This document shows positions 28,237 to 38,160 of a stretch of DNA of 64,000 nucleotides, piece by piece. The DNA is from Mariprofundus ferrooxydans PV-1 (GTDB lineage Bacteria; Pseudomonadota; Zetaproteobacteria; Mariprofundales; Mariprofundaceae). The notes beneath the pieces were generated by a model, which worked only from the letters and a program-made list of their open reading frames with translations, was not told the origin of the DNA and searched no databases. Every line of letters begins with the position of its first letter. The stretch's first letter is position 1. Location of the stretch: NCBI RefSeq assembly GCF_000153765.1, contig NZ_DS022294.1, forward strand, positions 231,188 through 295,187, written 5' to 3'. The position numbers and the translations under genes were made by a program.

Positions 28237-28863
28237 ATGTCTGATTTTATTGTCGAAGCTGAACTTCGCGAAACAAATGGCCGCAGCGCAACACGCCGCC
28301 TGCGCCGTACCGGAAAAATTCCGGCCATCATTTATGGCGGTGACAAACCAGACCTGTCAGTCGCCGTGGATTATTTTGTAATATCCAAACTGCTCAATCA
28401 GGAAGAGTTCCACACCTCCATGCTTGAAGTCAAAGTAAAGGGTTCACGCGGCAAGAACACCGTCATGCTCAAAGCTACACAGTGGGATCCTATTAAAGAT
28501 ACCGTCACACATCTGGATTTCATCCGCGTATCTTCCAGCGACATGATCACACTGGACGTCCCCGTGGTTGCCATCAACGAAGACAAGTGCCCGGGCGTTG
28601 CCAAGGGCGGCCTGATTGACGTAATCCGTCACTCGCTGGAAGTCACCAGCCGTGCTGACTCCATCCCTGCGCATATCGAAATCGACTGCTCCGGCCTCGA
28701 TATCGGCGACAGTGTTCATATTGAAGATGTCACCCTGCCTGAAGGCGCCGTTGTTCACCATGAAGTCAACTTCACCGTACTGAATGTGGCTGCGCAGAAG
28801 ACTGACACTACTGATGATGAGGTTGAAGGCGACGAAGGCAGCGAAGAAGCTGCTGAGGCGTAA
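28237..28863 (+). CDS. rplY: 50S ribosomal protein L25/general stress protein Ctc
   Basis: 208 residues, the long (CTC-type) form. The N-terminal L25 domain binds 5S rRNA (ETNGRSATRRLRRTGKIPAIIYGG) and the C-terminal beta domain follows (PVVAINEDKCPGVAKGGLIDVIRHSLEV, IEIDCSGLDIGDSVHIEDVTLPEG). It ends with an acidic tail. ATG 28237 is preceded by GGAGG. It precedes pth as in most Proteobacteria. Confidence 0.95.
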   Translation: MSDFIVEAELRETNGRSATRRLRRTGKIPAIIYGGDKPDLSVAVDYFVISKLLNQEEFHTSMLEVKVKGSRGKNTVMLKATQWDPIKDTVTHLDFIRVSSSDMITLDVPVVAINEDKCPGVAKGGLIDVIRHSLEVTSRADSIPAHIEIDCSGLDIGDSVHIEDVTLPEGAVVHHEVNFTVLNVAAQKTDTTDDEVEGDEGSEEAAEA

Positions 28864-28872
28864 GTACTCAAC

Positions 28873-29448
28873 GTGCAACTGCTAGTCGGATTGGGAAATC
28901 CGGGCAGCAAATACGAGGAGACACGACACAATATCGGCTTTCGTTTTCTCGATCTGCTGGCGAAATCGGAGGGGCTGCGTTTTGACGCGGCCCCTCGTTT
29001 TCATGCTGAAACAGCCGTCTGGAACCGCCCCGAAGGACGAGTCCTGCTGGTAAAACCGCAAACATTCATGAACAACAGCGGCGAATCGGTCGCAGCCCTT
29101 GCCCGCTACTACCAGGTAGAAACTGATCAGATCGTTGTTGTCTATGACGACCTCGATTTGCCGGCTGGCAAGCTGCGCCTGAAACACGGTGGCGGGCACG
29201 GCGGTCATAACGGTCTGCGCTCGCTCAATCAGCACTTGCCCGACAACAACTATATACGCGCAAAGGCAGGTATCGGCCGACCCGCCCACGGTGATATTAC
29301 ACCGTGGGTACTGGGCCGTGCTGACGAGGGAGACCGGGCCGACGAGGCGCGCGTTTTCGCCGCACTGCTTAACGAGATAGACACCATCCTGAGCGGGCAG
29401 CTGCCGCAGGCAGCCAACCGGATACACCTGGCGTTACAGCCAAAATAA
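28873..29448 (+). CDS. pth: Peptidyl-tRNA hydrolase
   Basis: 191 residues. Family signatures: LLVGLGNPGSKYEETRHNIGFRFLD with the catalytic His, PQTFMNNSGESVAALARYYQ, YDDLDLPAGKLRLKHGGGHGGHNGLRS. It releases peptides from prematurely dropped peptidyl-tRNA. The start is GTG at 28873, 9 bases after the rplY stop; no ATG is available near it. Confidence 0.95.
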   Translation: MQLLVGLGNPGSKYEETRHNIGFRFLDLLAKSEGLRFDAAPRFHAETAVWNRPEGRVLLVKPQTFMNNSGESVAALARYYQVETDQIVVVYDDLDLPAGKLRLKHGGGHGGHNGLRSLNQHLPDNNYIRAKAGIGRPAHGDITPWVLGRADEGDRADEARVFAALLNEIDTILSGQLPQAANRIHLALQPK

Positions 29449-29537
29449 TTCACCACAGATGAGCATGCTTATCACGATGCTTCGAGCAGCCGGAGATCAC
29501 CGCTTGCTCTCCTGCGGTAAAAAAACGAGGTTCAACC

Positions 29538-30632
29538 ATGGCACTGAGTATCGGAATTGTAGGTCTGCCCAATGTCGGCAAGTCCACACTGTTCAACGCA
29601 TTGAATGGCGGCGGTGCTGAAGCGGCAAATTACCCCTTCTGCACGATCGATCCGAATGTCGGTATTGTGCCGGTACCGGATGCGCGTATGGATGCGCTGG
29701 CGGCCATCGTCAAGCCGCAGGCCATGCAGCATGCCGTGGTTGAGTTTGTCGATATTGCCGGTCTGGTTGCCGGCGCTGCAAGTGGTGAGGGACTGGGAAA
29801 TAAGTTTCTGGCTAACATCCGCGAATGTGCTGCTATTGCGCATGTAGTGCGCTGCTTTGAAGATGAAAACATCACACATGTGGCCGGTAAGGTTGACCCG
29901 CTTTCGGACATCGAAATCATCGACACCGAACTGATGCTTAAGGATATGGAAACCGTCCAGAAAGGCATACAGCGCACTGAAAAGCTGTGCAAAAGCGGCG
30001 ACAAGGATGCCAAAGCGCTGCTCGAACTGCAGACGAAGGTGCTCAAGGGGCTGGAGGACGGCACCACCGTGCGCCGCCAGAAGCTTAGTGATGATGAGCT
30101 GGCTAAGCTGAAAGAGATGTGGCTGCTGACCGGAAAACCGGTGCTCTATATTGCCAATGTCGATGACGGATCACTGCCCGACGGCAATGCCTATGTGGAG
30201 CAGGTGCGCACTTTTGCCAGTGAGGAAGGGGCACGCGTGGCCGTGGTATCGGCACAGATTGAGTCTGAACTGGCAGAGATGGACGATGAGTCGAAGCTTG
30301 AGTTCCTGAGCGATCTGGGGCTGACAGAGCCGGGCCTGAATACCGTCATCCGCGAAGCCTACACACTGCTGGATCTGATCTCCTACTTCACAGCCGGCGT
30401 CAAGGAAGTACGTGCCTGGACTATTCATCGTGGCGACACCGCACCCAAAGCTGCAGCCGTGATTCACAATGACTTCGAAAAGGGTTTTATCCGCGCGGAA
30501 ACCATTACCTATAACGATTTTGTCACTCTCGGCGGTGAAGCCAAATGCAAGGAAGCGGGCAAGATGCGCCTGGAAGGCAAGGATTACATCGTACAGGACG
30601 GCGACGTACTGCACTTCCGCTTCAACGTATAA
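29538..30632 (+). CDS. ychF: Redox-regulated ATPase/GTPase YchF (Obg family)
   Basis: 364 residues. G1 [15 protein letters not shown]3 [20 protein letters not shown] and the switch region are present. The central helical coiled-coil domain (about 125-200) and the C-terminal TGS domain ([30 protein letters not shown]) are complete. YchF is an ATP-preferring Obg-family P-loop protein associated with ribosomes and oxidative stress. It directly follows pth, the usual arrangement. Confidence 0.97.
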   Translation: MALSIGIVGLPNVGKSTLFNALNGGGAEAANYPFCTIDPNVGIVPVPDARMDALAAIVKPQAMQHAVVEFVDIAGLVAGAASGEGLGNKFLANIRECAAIAHVVRCFEDENITHVAGKVDPLSDIEIIDTELMLKDMETVQKGIQRTEKLCKSGDKDAKALLELQTKVLKGLEDGTTVRRQKLSDDELAKLKEMWLLTGKPVLYIANVDDGSLPDGNAYVEQVRTFASEEGARVAVVSAQIESELAEMDDESKLEFLSDLGLTEPGLNTVIREAYTLLDLISYFTAGVKEVRAWTIHRGDTAPKAAAVIHNDFEKGFIRAETITYNDFVTLGGEAKCKEAGKMRLEGKDYIVQDGDVLHFRFNV

Positions 30633-30743
30633 GCAAGCAGCGGTGCTCCCGCTCGCAATAGCAGGCTTCATGGCTCTCCTGCCGGTATCTCAGCAGGTCA
30701 TTTTCAGTTAAGTGGTGAAGCCCTTGTTTACCCTGCAGGCTAT

Positions 30744-31421
30744 TTACAGACAGAGCGCCGAGTGCATCATCGACTGCGCTTCCAAAGCGGCAGCACGCGG
30801 ATCGGCCGCCTTGATAATGGGTCGCCCGACCACCAGATAATCGGAGCCGCCCCGGATCGCACCTGCAGGATCAGCAACCCGCTTCTGATCCTGCAGATCC
30901 TGATCGCCCCAGCGTATGCCCGGTGTGACGGTAATAAAGTGCGGACCGCAGGCATGCTTGATTGCAGCCGCCTCATGCACGCTGCACACAACGCCATCCA
31001 GCCCTGCATCCCTGGCCATCTGCGCCCGCTCCAGTGCGACAACCGCAGCCTGCTCTTTGGGCATGGAATCGCTGGTCAGCACGGTAACGGCAATCAACAA
31101 CATATCCGGAAATGCCTCAGCCGCTTTGGCTGCAGCAGCCAGCATCTCGACTCCGCCGCCGGCATGCACGTTCACCATATCCACACCGAGCCTTCCGGCA
31201 CTCTCAATCGCCTCTGCCACGGTATTGGGAATATCGTGAAATTTAAGGTCGAGAAAGACCTTGTGCGTCGCGCCAATGGCCGCCACCAGTTGCGGGCCTT
31301 CAGCCACAAACAGGCGCAAACCGATCTTGAACCAGCCGACCGTATCCCCCAGCTGATCGCGCAGTGCCAGAGCCTGACCCGCGTCCGGCACATCCAGCGC
31401 CACCATCAATCGACTCCGCAT
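30744..31421 (-). CDS. pyrF: Orotidine 5'-phosphate decarboxylase
   Basis: 225 residues, type 1 OMPDC. The catalytic Lys/Asp array is in FLDLKFHDIPNTV near residue 60, with VNVHAGGGVEMLAAA, and the phosphate-binding end VTPGIRWGDQDLQDQKRVADP and YLVVGRPI. It converts OMP to UMP. Its ATG overlaps the lapB stop by one base (TGATG), so pyrF is translated from the lapA-lapB message. Convergent with ychF. Confidence 0.96.
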   Translation of the reverse strand: MRSRLMVALDVPDAGQALALRDQLGDTVGWFKIGLRLFVAEGPQLVAAIGATHKVFLDLKFHDIPNTVAEAIESAGRLGVDMVNVHAGGGVEMLAAAAKAAEAFPDMLLIAVTVLTSDSMPKEQAAVVALERAQMARDAGLDGVVCSVHEAAAIKHACGPHFITVTPGIRWGDQDLQDQKRVADPAGAIRGGSDYLVVGRPIIKAADPRAAALEAQSMMHSALCL

Positions 31422-32563
31422 CAGATCTTCTCCTCACTTTTCGGATGTAGCGAACCCCAGCTATGGCACTGCGGACACTGCCAGCGCACATCTATCACTT
31501 CGACACCACACTGTTCACAGACATAGTTTTTAGCTCGCTTGCGCCACTGCCTGGAAAAACGGGCATGCGCATCGCCCTCATCACCGAGAACTGCCTGCAA
31601 ACGCAACGATTCGCGCAGGGTGGCAGGCACAAAGCCCAGATCATGATATAACACTTTCGCATCATCAGCACTGCGCTCTCTGGCAAGCGCCTCCAGCCAG
31701 CTCAGAGCCAGCTCCGCATCAGGCTGCTGTCTCCACATTTCGGCCAACAGCTCCCTGCCCCGATTATCATAAAAATCAGAGTGCGCCAGCAGTTGCGGAA
31801 TCACCAGTGAGAAGTGTTCATTGGCATGACTGCGCAACGCCTGAATTTCTGTAACCGCCTTATCTGTTTCTGCTGCCGCCATCGCCAGTTCAATTGCTAC
31901 CATACGCGCCGGTGCACAGGCCGGATCAAGCTCAATCGCTCTTGCCGCATATGTGGCCGCCTCATCACGACTCTCCTGACTCAGGCACTGACGCGCCATT
32001 TCGGAGAAGAGATAAGCCCGATGTGAGCTGTAGGATTCATTCCTGACCCGTTCCAGCCGCGACAACAGCTCTTCAGCCAGTTGCCATTCGGAACTCTGTT
32101 CGCGAATCCTTAGGCTGGCTTCCAGAGCGCCTGCATGATCCGACTGAATCTCCAGCGCCTTACCGTACTGAATCAGCGCCCGGTCGAGCAGGCCACCGGT
32201 TTGAAAGTCTCTGGCCAAAGCCATGTGAGCCTGCAGGTGAATACTCTTCGCCAGATCCGGGCGGGCCAGCAAATTCTGATGGATTCGGACAGCCCTGCCG
32301 ATCTCTCCGCGGGAGCGGAACATCTCACCGAGCGCCATATAGACATCCGCCGCTTCCGAGCGCAAACGGGCAACCTGAACCATCTCCTGCAAGGCGCGAT
32401 CCGGCTCATCGGAGAGCAGGTAGTTGATACCCCGCAGCAATGGCGAGATACGCTTGTCCTCTTCCTCCTGTCTGGGCTCATCATCTTCCTGCAGCGGGCG
32501 CAGCACCAGCGCCAGCAACAGCACCAGGACGATAGCGGTAATAGCGAGGAAAAGCGTATTCAT
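31421..32563 (-). CDS. lapB: LPS assembly protein LapB (YciM)
   Basis: 380 residues. An N-terminal membrane anchor (LFLAITAIVLVLLLALVL) is followed by TPR repeats on the cytoplasmic side. The C-terminal rubredoxin-type zinc module has two CxxC pairs (CEQCG, CPQCH). LapB is the adaptor that brings LpxC to FtsH and so limits LPS synthesis. Its start overlaps the lapA stop, and it is followed by pyrF, the same order as in E. coli. Confidence 0.93.
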   Translation of the reverse strand: MNTLFLAITAIVLVLLLALVLRPLQEDDEPRQEEEDKRISPLLRGINYLLSDEPDRALQEMVQVARLRSEAADVYMALGEMFRSRGEIGRAVRIHQNLLARPDLAKSIHLQAHMALARDFQTGGLLDRALIQYGKALEIQSDHAGALEASLRIREQSSEWQLAEELLSRLERVRNESYSSHRAYLFSEMARQCLSQESRDEAATYAARAIELDPACAPARMVAIELAMAAAETDKAVTEIQALRSHANEHFSLVIPQLLAHSDFYDNRGRELLAEMWRQQPDAELALSWLEALARERSADDAKVLYHDLGFVPATLRESLRLQAVLGDEGDAHARFSRQWRKRAKNYVCEQCGVEVIDVRWQCPQCHSWGSLHPKSEEKI

Positions 32564-32892
32564 ACGTCGTCTTGAAGCGGAATATTTCTAAGGTTGTCGA
32601 CCTCTTGCTGCAACCGTTCATGCTCTGCACGCAGCCAGACAATTTCCTGTTTATGTTTGCGTCTGGAAAAAGCCATGGCCAGAACGCCGCCGGCAAAACC
32701 CAGCATAAAAGCAATAAATACAGGGACGTAAACCGGGACTGGCTTGCTGGCAACACCGAGAAAGTGCAGCTCGACCTGTGACAGATTGGCCAGTGCAAAC
32801 ATCGTGGCAAATGATGTCAGGACCAGCACCACCAGCACATTGATCCAGTTTACCGAATACAGACCCGACAGCCGGATAGTGGCTCTGGACAT
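32560..32892 (-). CDS. lapA: LPS assembly protein LapA (DUF1049)
   Basis: 110 residues. Two hydrophobic helices (about 16-36 and 55-75) are followed by a short basic coiled-coil tail, the LapA/YciS architecture. It partners LapB in the inner membrane and overlaps lapB by 4 bases. ihfB ends 6 bases upstream. Confidence 0.88.
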   Translation of the reverse strand: MSRATIRLSGLYSVNWINVLVVLVLTSFATMFALANLSQVELHFLGVASKPVPVYVPVFIAFMLGFAGGVLAMAFSRRKHKQEIVWLRAEHERLQQEVDNLRNIPLQDDV

Positions 32893-32897
32893 AACTC

Positions 32898-33182
32898 TCA
32901 GCCTGCGTTGTCGACCCGCTCGCGCAGATCTTTACCCGGCTTGAAGTGTGGTATGGATTTGGCCGGTACGGATACCGCTTCACCGGTCTTGGGGTTTCTG
33001 CCTATACGCGCCTGACGGGCTTTGGTCGTAAAACTGCCGAAACCGCGCAACTCCACGTGGTCGCCGACGGCCAGGGCATCGCCAATGACCGAGAAAATCG
33101 TATTAACAACAACTTCAGCCTCACGTCTGGTGATGCCAGCCTGTTGCTCTGCAATAATCTCTACAAGTTCAGATTTGGTCAT
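32898..33182 (-). CDS. ihfB: Integration host factor beta subunit (HU/IHF family)
   Basis: 94 residues from ATG 33182 (GGAGGGCG upstream; a GTG one codon earlier is less well placed). The HU/IHF DNA-binding fold is complete: TKSELVEIIAEQ, the VELRGFGSFTTKARQARIGRNPKTGEAV arm with the intercalating Pro, and PHFKPGKDLRERV. It bends DNA as a heterodimer with IHF-alpha. The position between rpsA and lapA supports ihfB rather than hupB. Confidence 0.93.
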   Translation of the reverse strand: MTKSELVEIIAEQQAGITRREAEVVVNTIFSVIGDALAVGDHVELRGFGSFTTKARQARIGRNPKTGEAVSVPAKSIPHFKPGKDLRERVDNAG

Positions 33183-33249
33183 CACGCCCTCCGTTTACAA
33201 GCATGAGCATAGCCCATCGTTGCCGATGCGCAAGTTGTATAGGCCTGCT

Positions 33250-33278
33250 GACAGGCCCCGGCAATGCCGGGGCCTGTT
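33250..33278 (-). terminator. GC-rich hairpin after rpsA, possible attenuating terminator
   Basis: A perfect 9-bp stem (GGCCCCGGC/GCCGGGGCC) with a 3-base loop lies between the rpsA stop and ihfB. No T-run follows on the minus strand, so it may limit read-through or protect the message rather than act as a full intrinsic terminator. Confidence 0.4.
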
Positions 33279-33290
33279 ACAGATATCGGC

Positions 33291-35156
33291 TTACTTCTTG
33301 CCAAAGAGTTTACGCTGCAACTCCAGCGCCAGTGCCGACGGAGCGGATTCCTCAGCGGTCTGACGGGAATAGTTGCGCATAGCCTCCCGCTCTTCCTGAA
33401 TCAGATGCTGACGAATGGAGAGCGTAACCTGACGACGCTTGTTATTCACTTCGACAATCTTCGCTTCCACTTCGGAACCGACTTTCAATTCGCCGTGATC
33501 GCGCGGGACTTCACGCATCGGCATGAATGCCTGTACGCCATCGGCCAACTCCACGACCACGCCGGCAGGTTTCACATCGACCACGGTACCATTAACGCTA
33601 TTGCCACGCTTGACGCCGGCCAGAAACAGTTCAAACGGATCGGCCGAGAGCTGCTTGATGCCCAGCGCGATGCGCTGTTTTTCAACATCCACGCCCAACA
33701 CAACCGCTTCGACTTCCTGTCCCTTGCTGTAAGGCTCCATAGCAGCCGCTCCGGACTTCTCCCAGGAGAGGTTCTCCATATGCACCAGGCCATCCATACC
33801 ATCAGCCACATGCACAAAGAAACCGAAGTCAGTGATGTTCTTGATCTTGCCACTGACATGCGTGCCAATCGGATGATCTGCCATCCACTGCTGCCACGGA
33901 TTTTCGCTGACAGCCTTCAGGCTCAGACGAATACGACGGGCCGATGCATCAACTTCCAGCACCACCACATCCACCACATCACCTTCAGCCAGCACAGCCG
34001 CCGGATTCACATCACGATTTGTCCAGCTCAGCTCAGAACGGTGAATCATACCCTCAATGCCGGGCTCCAGCTCCACAACAGCACCGAAATCGAGCAGGCG
34101 GCGCACGGTGCCGGTCAGCCCCATGCCCGGCTCATAGATTGCTTCTACATTATCCCACGGATCCGACTGCAGTGCCTTCATAGACACCGACACTTTCCCG
34201 GTTTCCGCATTCAACTTGACGATCTCAACACTCACGCTCTGACCGACGCTGAGCATCTCCGACGGGTGCTTGATCCGGCGCCACGACACATCGGATACGT
34301 GCAGCAATGCATCCACACCACCGATATCGACAAAAGCACCGAAATCAGCCAGCCGCTTCACTTCACCGCTCAGCCTGTCACCCACCGCATGCTGTGCGAA
34401 GAAGGCCGCGCGCTCGACTTCCAGAGCGGCAGTCAACGGACGCCTGCGTGATACAACAATATTTTCCGGCCTGCGCCGCGCTTCCAGTACAGCCACCTTG
34501 CATGCCTTACCAATCAGATTAGCCGGCAGGACATGGATATCCGTATCCGCTTCGGAGCGCGGCATAAATGCATTCAACCCGCTCAGGCTGACCCGGTAAC
34601 CGCCCTTGACTTCCGATGTGATGACCGCATCCACCGTACTCTCATCGGCCACAGCCGCTTCAATGGCATCCCATGCCTCGCGCTGTCTGATGGCCAGCAC
34701 GGACAAGCTCACACCCGAAGAGCCGCCAACCGACTGGATCAATGCCTTGATTTCTGTGCCGATTGCCGGAACCGGCAGCCCGGCCTGCTCGAATTCAGCC
34801 AGCGGAATCGTGCCTTCGGCCTTGGTCCCTACGTCAATGACGACAACATCGGCATTCAGGCCCACCACCATGCCGGTGACCATCTCACCCTTGCGAATCT
34901 CGCCTTTCTCCTTCAGGGAAGCCTCGTACAGCAGCCTGAAAGAGTCCTCTTCGCTAACGGCCTCTTCAGCAGGAGTCTCATCTGACTCTTCACTGGCCTG
35001 TACGACCGGCTCTTCTGCAGCAGGTGCTGCTGCAGTGGTTTCGGTTTCTGCTACGACGACCTCAGGGGTTGCCTCTGCAGTTGCTGAAGCGGTATCGACA
35101 ACATCCGCCTCACCCCCTGCTTTCTGTATCGTGTCGAGCTTCTCGGCTTCACTCAT
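33291..35156 (-). CDS. rpsA: 30S ribosomal protein S1
   Basis: 621 residues from ATG 35156 (AGGA upstream). An Ala/Glu/Val-rich acidic N-terminal extension of about 70 residues precedes six S1 RNA-binding repeats. The best preserved are GDRLSGEVKRLADFGAFVDI, GMGLTGTVRRLLDFGAVVEL and GTHVSGKIKNITDFGFFVHV. The protein recruits mRNA to the ribosome. The N-terminal extension is longer than in E. coli S1 (557 residues). It is downstream of cmk, the standard cmk-rpsA-ihfB order. Confidence 0.95.
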   Translation of the reverse strand: MSEAEKLDTIQKAGGEADVVDTASATAEATPEVVVAETETTAAAPAAEEPVVQASEESDETPAEEAVSEEDSFRLLYEASLKEKGEIRKGEMVTGMVVGLNADVVVIDVGTKAEGTIPLAEFEQAGLPVPAIGTEIKALIQSVGGSSGVSLSVLAIRQREAWDAIEAAVADESTVDAVITSEVKGGYRVSLSGLNAFMPRSEADTDIHVLPANLIGKACKVAVLEARRRPENIVVSRRRPLTAALEVERAAFFAQHAVGDRLSGEVKRLADFGAFVDIGGVDALLHVSDVSWRRIKHPSEMLSVGQSVSVEIVKLNAETGKVSVSMKALQSDPWDNVEAIYEPGMGLTGTVRRLLDFGAVVELEPGIEGMIHRSELSWTNRDVNPAAVLAEGDVVDVVVLEVDASARRIRLSLKAVSENPWQQWMADHPIGTHVSGKIKNITDFGFFVHVADGMDGLVHMENLSWEKSGAAAMEPYSKGQEVEAVVLGVDVEKQRIALGIKQLSADPFELFLAGVKRGNSVNGTVVDVKPAGVVVELADGVQAFMPMREVPRDHGELKVGSEVEAKIVEVNNKRRQVTLSIRQHLIQEEREAMRNYSRQTAEESAPSALALELQRKLFGKK

Positions 35157-35243
35157 GGTGTACCATCCTAATGACTCAATTCGCATGCGAATTGTTATTC
35201 AGTATTGTGTATCGTTCTAACGTTCATCCATCCGTAACGCGGG

Positions 35244-35939
35244 TCAGGCTGATGGCTTGATCAGCTGCCTGCGCTCCAGAATCCCCAGCATGCGATCTAC
35301 CACTTCATCCACACGCAATGTTGTAGAGTCAATCGAGATAGCATCGGATGCCTGGGCGAGCGGGGCATGCTGACGCTCTCTATCGCGTTGGTCACGCTTT
35401 TTCAGGTCCAGCAACACCTCATCCAGATCGCCCCTGTGACCCATCTGTTTCAACTGGGACCAGCGCCTGCGCGCACGCTCGCGTACAGAGGCTGTCAGGA
35501 AAAATTTGGCCGGAGCATCGGGCAATACAACGGTACCGATATCACGTCCGTCCATAATGCAGCCTGCCTGTGCCAGCTGCTGCTGCAGACTCAACAAGCG
35601 CTCCCGAACCAGCGGCTTTGCCGCCACCGTTGAGGCTGCAGCACCGACGGCTTCAGTGCGCAGGCGCGGGGTCCAGTCTGCGCCATCATAGCCGATGCCG
35701 TCACTGCTCCACGACAACCCGATCAGCATATCACCGACCATCTCCGCCAGCGCCGCCTCGTTGTCCAGTTCGACACCGCGCTCCAACGCCACCGCACCGG
35801 TCAGACGATAGAGCAGGCCTGTATCGAGCACCGGCAGACCGATCTCATCGGCCAACAACTTTGCCACCGTGCCTTTACCACTACCGGAAGGGCCATCAAT
35901 GGCAACCATCAGGCCGGCTGCGGCTATCCACTCACTCAT
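35244..35939 (-). CDS. cmk: Cytidylate kinase
   Basis: 231 residues. The Walker A loop AIDGPSGSGKGTVAKLLA is near residue 14. The CMP-binding segment (DTGLLYRLTGAVAL), MDGRDIGTVVLPDAPAKFFLTAS and a lid region with RRRWSQL follow. It phosphorylates CMP and dCMP. The ATG overlaps the aroA stop (ATGA). rpsA follows after about 90 bases. Confidence 0.95.
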   Translation of the reverse strand: MSEWIAAAGLMVAIDGPSGSGKGTVAKLLADEIGLPVLDTGLLYRLTGAVALERGVELDNEAALAEMVGDMLIGLSWSSDGIGYDGADWTPRLRTEAVGAAASTVAAKPLVRERLLSLQQQLAQAGCIMDGRDIGTVVLPDAPAKFFLTASVRERARRRWSQLKQMGHRGDLDEVLLDLKKRDQRDRERQHAPLAQASDAISIDSTTLRVDEVVDRMLGILERRQLIKPSA

Positions 35940-37285
35940 GCTTCACCCTCATCGGCCCAGCGTACATTCATACCGACAGACTGTGCCAGCTGTACAAAAT
36001 TGGGAAAGCTCGTCGCGATTGCCGCCGCATTGTGAATACGCACTTCACCATCTGCACGCTGAGCTGCCACGGCCATGGCCATGGCAATGCGGTGATCGCC
36101 ATGGGCATCCACATCCACATCACCGCGCAAGTTAGTGATACCCCGGATAACCGCTCCGTCCGGTTGCTCATCGATATCCGCACCGGCAGAGCGCAGGGCC
36201 GTCGCCATAGCTGCAATGCGGTCGGACTCCTTGACCCGCAACTCCTCCGCATCGGTCAGCACAAACTCGCCATCGGCAAGCGTGGCTGCCGCAAAGAGCA
36301 CCGGAAACTCATCAATCGCATCGGGCACATCGTTCGGGACCACATGCATGCCGTGCAGACCGCCGGATCTGATGCGCACATCGGCCACAGGCTCCTCACC
36401 CACGCGCTGTTCATTCTCCAGTGAGAGTGCCGCACCCATGCCGTTCATCACCCGCCGCCACCCGTCTCGACGCGGATTGATGCCGATAGACTTCAGCGTA
36501 ACGTCGGAACCCTCGACGAGACTGGCAGCAACAGCAAAAAAACAGGCCGACGAGGGATCAGCGGGAATGTCGACCACGCCGACAGGCGCAGTCAGCCGGT
36601 CTTTCGGATCAAGGGAGATCGTACCGTCAGCAGCAACTGTGACCGGCTGTCCGAATAGCGGCAGCATGCGCTCGGTGTGATCGCGGGTCGGTTTCGGCTC
36701 GCTGACCGAGGTTACGCCATCGGCATAGAGCCCGGCCAGCAATACGCAGGACTTCACCTGAGCGCTGGCCACCTCGGATACATGGTCAATCGCCTTGAGC
36801 TTACCGCCGGATATGGTGATCGGTAGCAAATTGCCATCATCACCACCCTCAACCTTCGCCCCCATACGCCGCACCGGATCCACCACTCGTTTCATCGGCC
36901 GTTTACACAGCGAGGCATCACCGGTCACCGTGCTCGAAAAGTGCTGACCGGCCAGAATACCGGCCATCAGCCGTACGCAGGTACCGGCATTGCCCGCATC
37001 CAGCATGCCTTGCGGCTGCTTCAAACCGTGCAGCCCGACACCATGCACGCGCAGGGATGTTTTCTCATCATTCAACCATTCGATCCGCACGCCCATATCG
37101 ATAAACATGCGGGCAGTGGCGATATTATCCTCACCGGGCAAAAAGCCGTGAATCTCCGTCACGCCGTCAGCAAGCGCCGCCAGCATGACCGAACGATGTG
37201 ACATGGATTTGTCACCGGGCACCGTCAGCTCGCCCTTCAGTGGTCCGGCCGCAGGGCCGGCGATCAGTGTTCCGCCTGTACTCAC
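35936..37285 (-). CDS. aroA: 3-phosphoshikimate 1-carboxyvinyltransferase (EPSP synthase)
   Basis: 449 residues. Motifs: LTVPGDKSMSHRSVMLAALADG with the PEP-binding Lys, LDAGNAGTCVRLMAGILA near residue 95, and the C-terminal RVKESDRIAAMATALRSAG and DHRIAMAMAVAA. The AGNAGT form has the usual Gly-Asn-Ala-Gly-Thr. It adds enolpyruvate to shikimate-3-phosphate. The GTG start at 37285 overlaps the tyrA stop (GTGA). Confidence 0.96.
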   Translation of the reverse strand: MSTGGTLIAGPAAGPLKGELTVPGDKSMSHRSVMLAALADGVTEIHGFLPGEDNIATARMFIDMGVRIEWLNDEKTSLRVHGVGLHGLKQPQGMLDAGNAGTCVRLMAGILAGQHFSSTVTGDASLCKRPMKRVVDPVRRMGAKVEGGDDGNLLPITISGGKLKAIDHVSEVASAQVKSCVLLAGLYADGVTSVSEPKPTRDHTERMLPLFGQPVTVAADGTISLDPKDRLTAPVGVVDIPADPSSACFFAVAASLVEGSDVTLKSIGINPRRDGWRRVMNGMGAALSLENEQRVGEEPVADVRIRSGGLHGMHVVPNDVPDAIDEFPVLFAAATLADGEFVLTDAEELRVKESDRIAAMATALRSAGADIDEQPDGAVIRGITNLRGDVDVDAHGDHRIAMAMAVAAQRADGEVRIHNAAAIATSFPNFVQLAQSVGMNVRWADEGEA

Positions 37286-38160
37286 AATTCATCTCCATAT
37301 TTCAACAACCAGGCATCCCGGGCCGCACGGGCAGCGGCAAATTCCGTCAGCAAACAATCCGCATCGCCTCCATCCACCGCAGCGCGCAACACACCCAGCT
37401 CAGTAATCAGTGCATCCAGCTTGGCGATCAGCGCCTCGCGGTTGCACATCGCAATATCGCGCCACATCTCCGGCGAGGAGGAGGCGATGCGGGTAAAGTC
37501 ACGGAAACCACCGGCAGCAAAGCGGAACGGATCATCGCCGCCGCTCTTGCGCACGGCATTGACCAGCGCAAATGCCGCGACATGCGGCAGATGACTGACA
37601 GCAGCCAGATGCTCATCGTGCGCCGCCGCATCCATCTGCATCACGCGACTGCCTGTCGCCTCCCACAGACTGCGCACCCGCGCCAGCGCATCGGCATCTG
37701 TAGCCTCATCCGGCGTCAGGATACACCAGTGTCTGTCAAACAGTTCGGCAAATGCAGCACCCGCGCCTGACTCTTCGGTGCCGGCAATCGGGTGCGCCGG
37801 CACAAAACGGGACGGGTTCGGCAGGTATTCAGCCGCAGCCGCCATTACCGACTGCTTGCTGCTGCCTGCATCAGTTATCACGGCATCGGCAGGCAGGTTC
37901 TGCGCCATGGCCCGGAACACATCGGCTGAAGCACTCACAGGCACACTGACCAGTACCATATCGGCATCGGCAACGGCCTGAGCCACATCATGACTGAAGT
38001 CGTCGATCACGCCGAGATCCACGGCCAGCTGCAGATTTTCCGCGCTACGGCCAACCCCGGTAATACGGCCAACACAACCGGCACGGCGCAGCGCCAGTGC
38101 CACAGAGCCACCAATCAACCCCGTACCGATCACCACCAGATGGCGGATTTCACGCGTCAT
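37282..38160 (-). CDS. tyrA: Prephenate dehydrogenase
   Basis: 292 residues. The Rossmann NAD(P) motif VIGTGLIGGSVALALRRAG is at the N-terminus. TDAGSSKQSVM and PAHPIAGTEESGAGAAFAELF (catalytic His in the HPIAG segment) follow, then the helical dimerisation domain with ATGSRVMQMDAAAHDEHLAAVSHLPH. It converts prephenate to 4-hydroxyphenylpyruvate for tyrosine. There is no fused chorismate mutase domain; mutase activity resides in pheA. Its start overlaps the hisC stop (ATGA). Confidence 0.95.
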   Translation of the reverse strand: MTREIRHLVVIGTGLIGGSVALALRRAGCVGRITGVGRSAENLQLAVDLGVIDDFSHDVAQAVADADMVLVSVPVSASADVFRAMAQNLPADAVITDAGSSKQSVMAAAAEYLPNPSRFVPAHPIAGTEESGAGAAFAELFDRHWCILTPDEATDADALARVRSLWEATGSRVMQMDAAAHDEHLAAVSHLPHVAAFALVNAVRKSGGDDPFRFAAGGFRDFTRIASSSPEMWRDIAMCNREALIAKLDALITELGVLRAAVDGGDADCLLTEFAAARAARDAWLLKYGDEL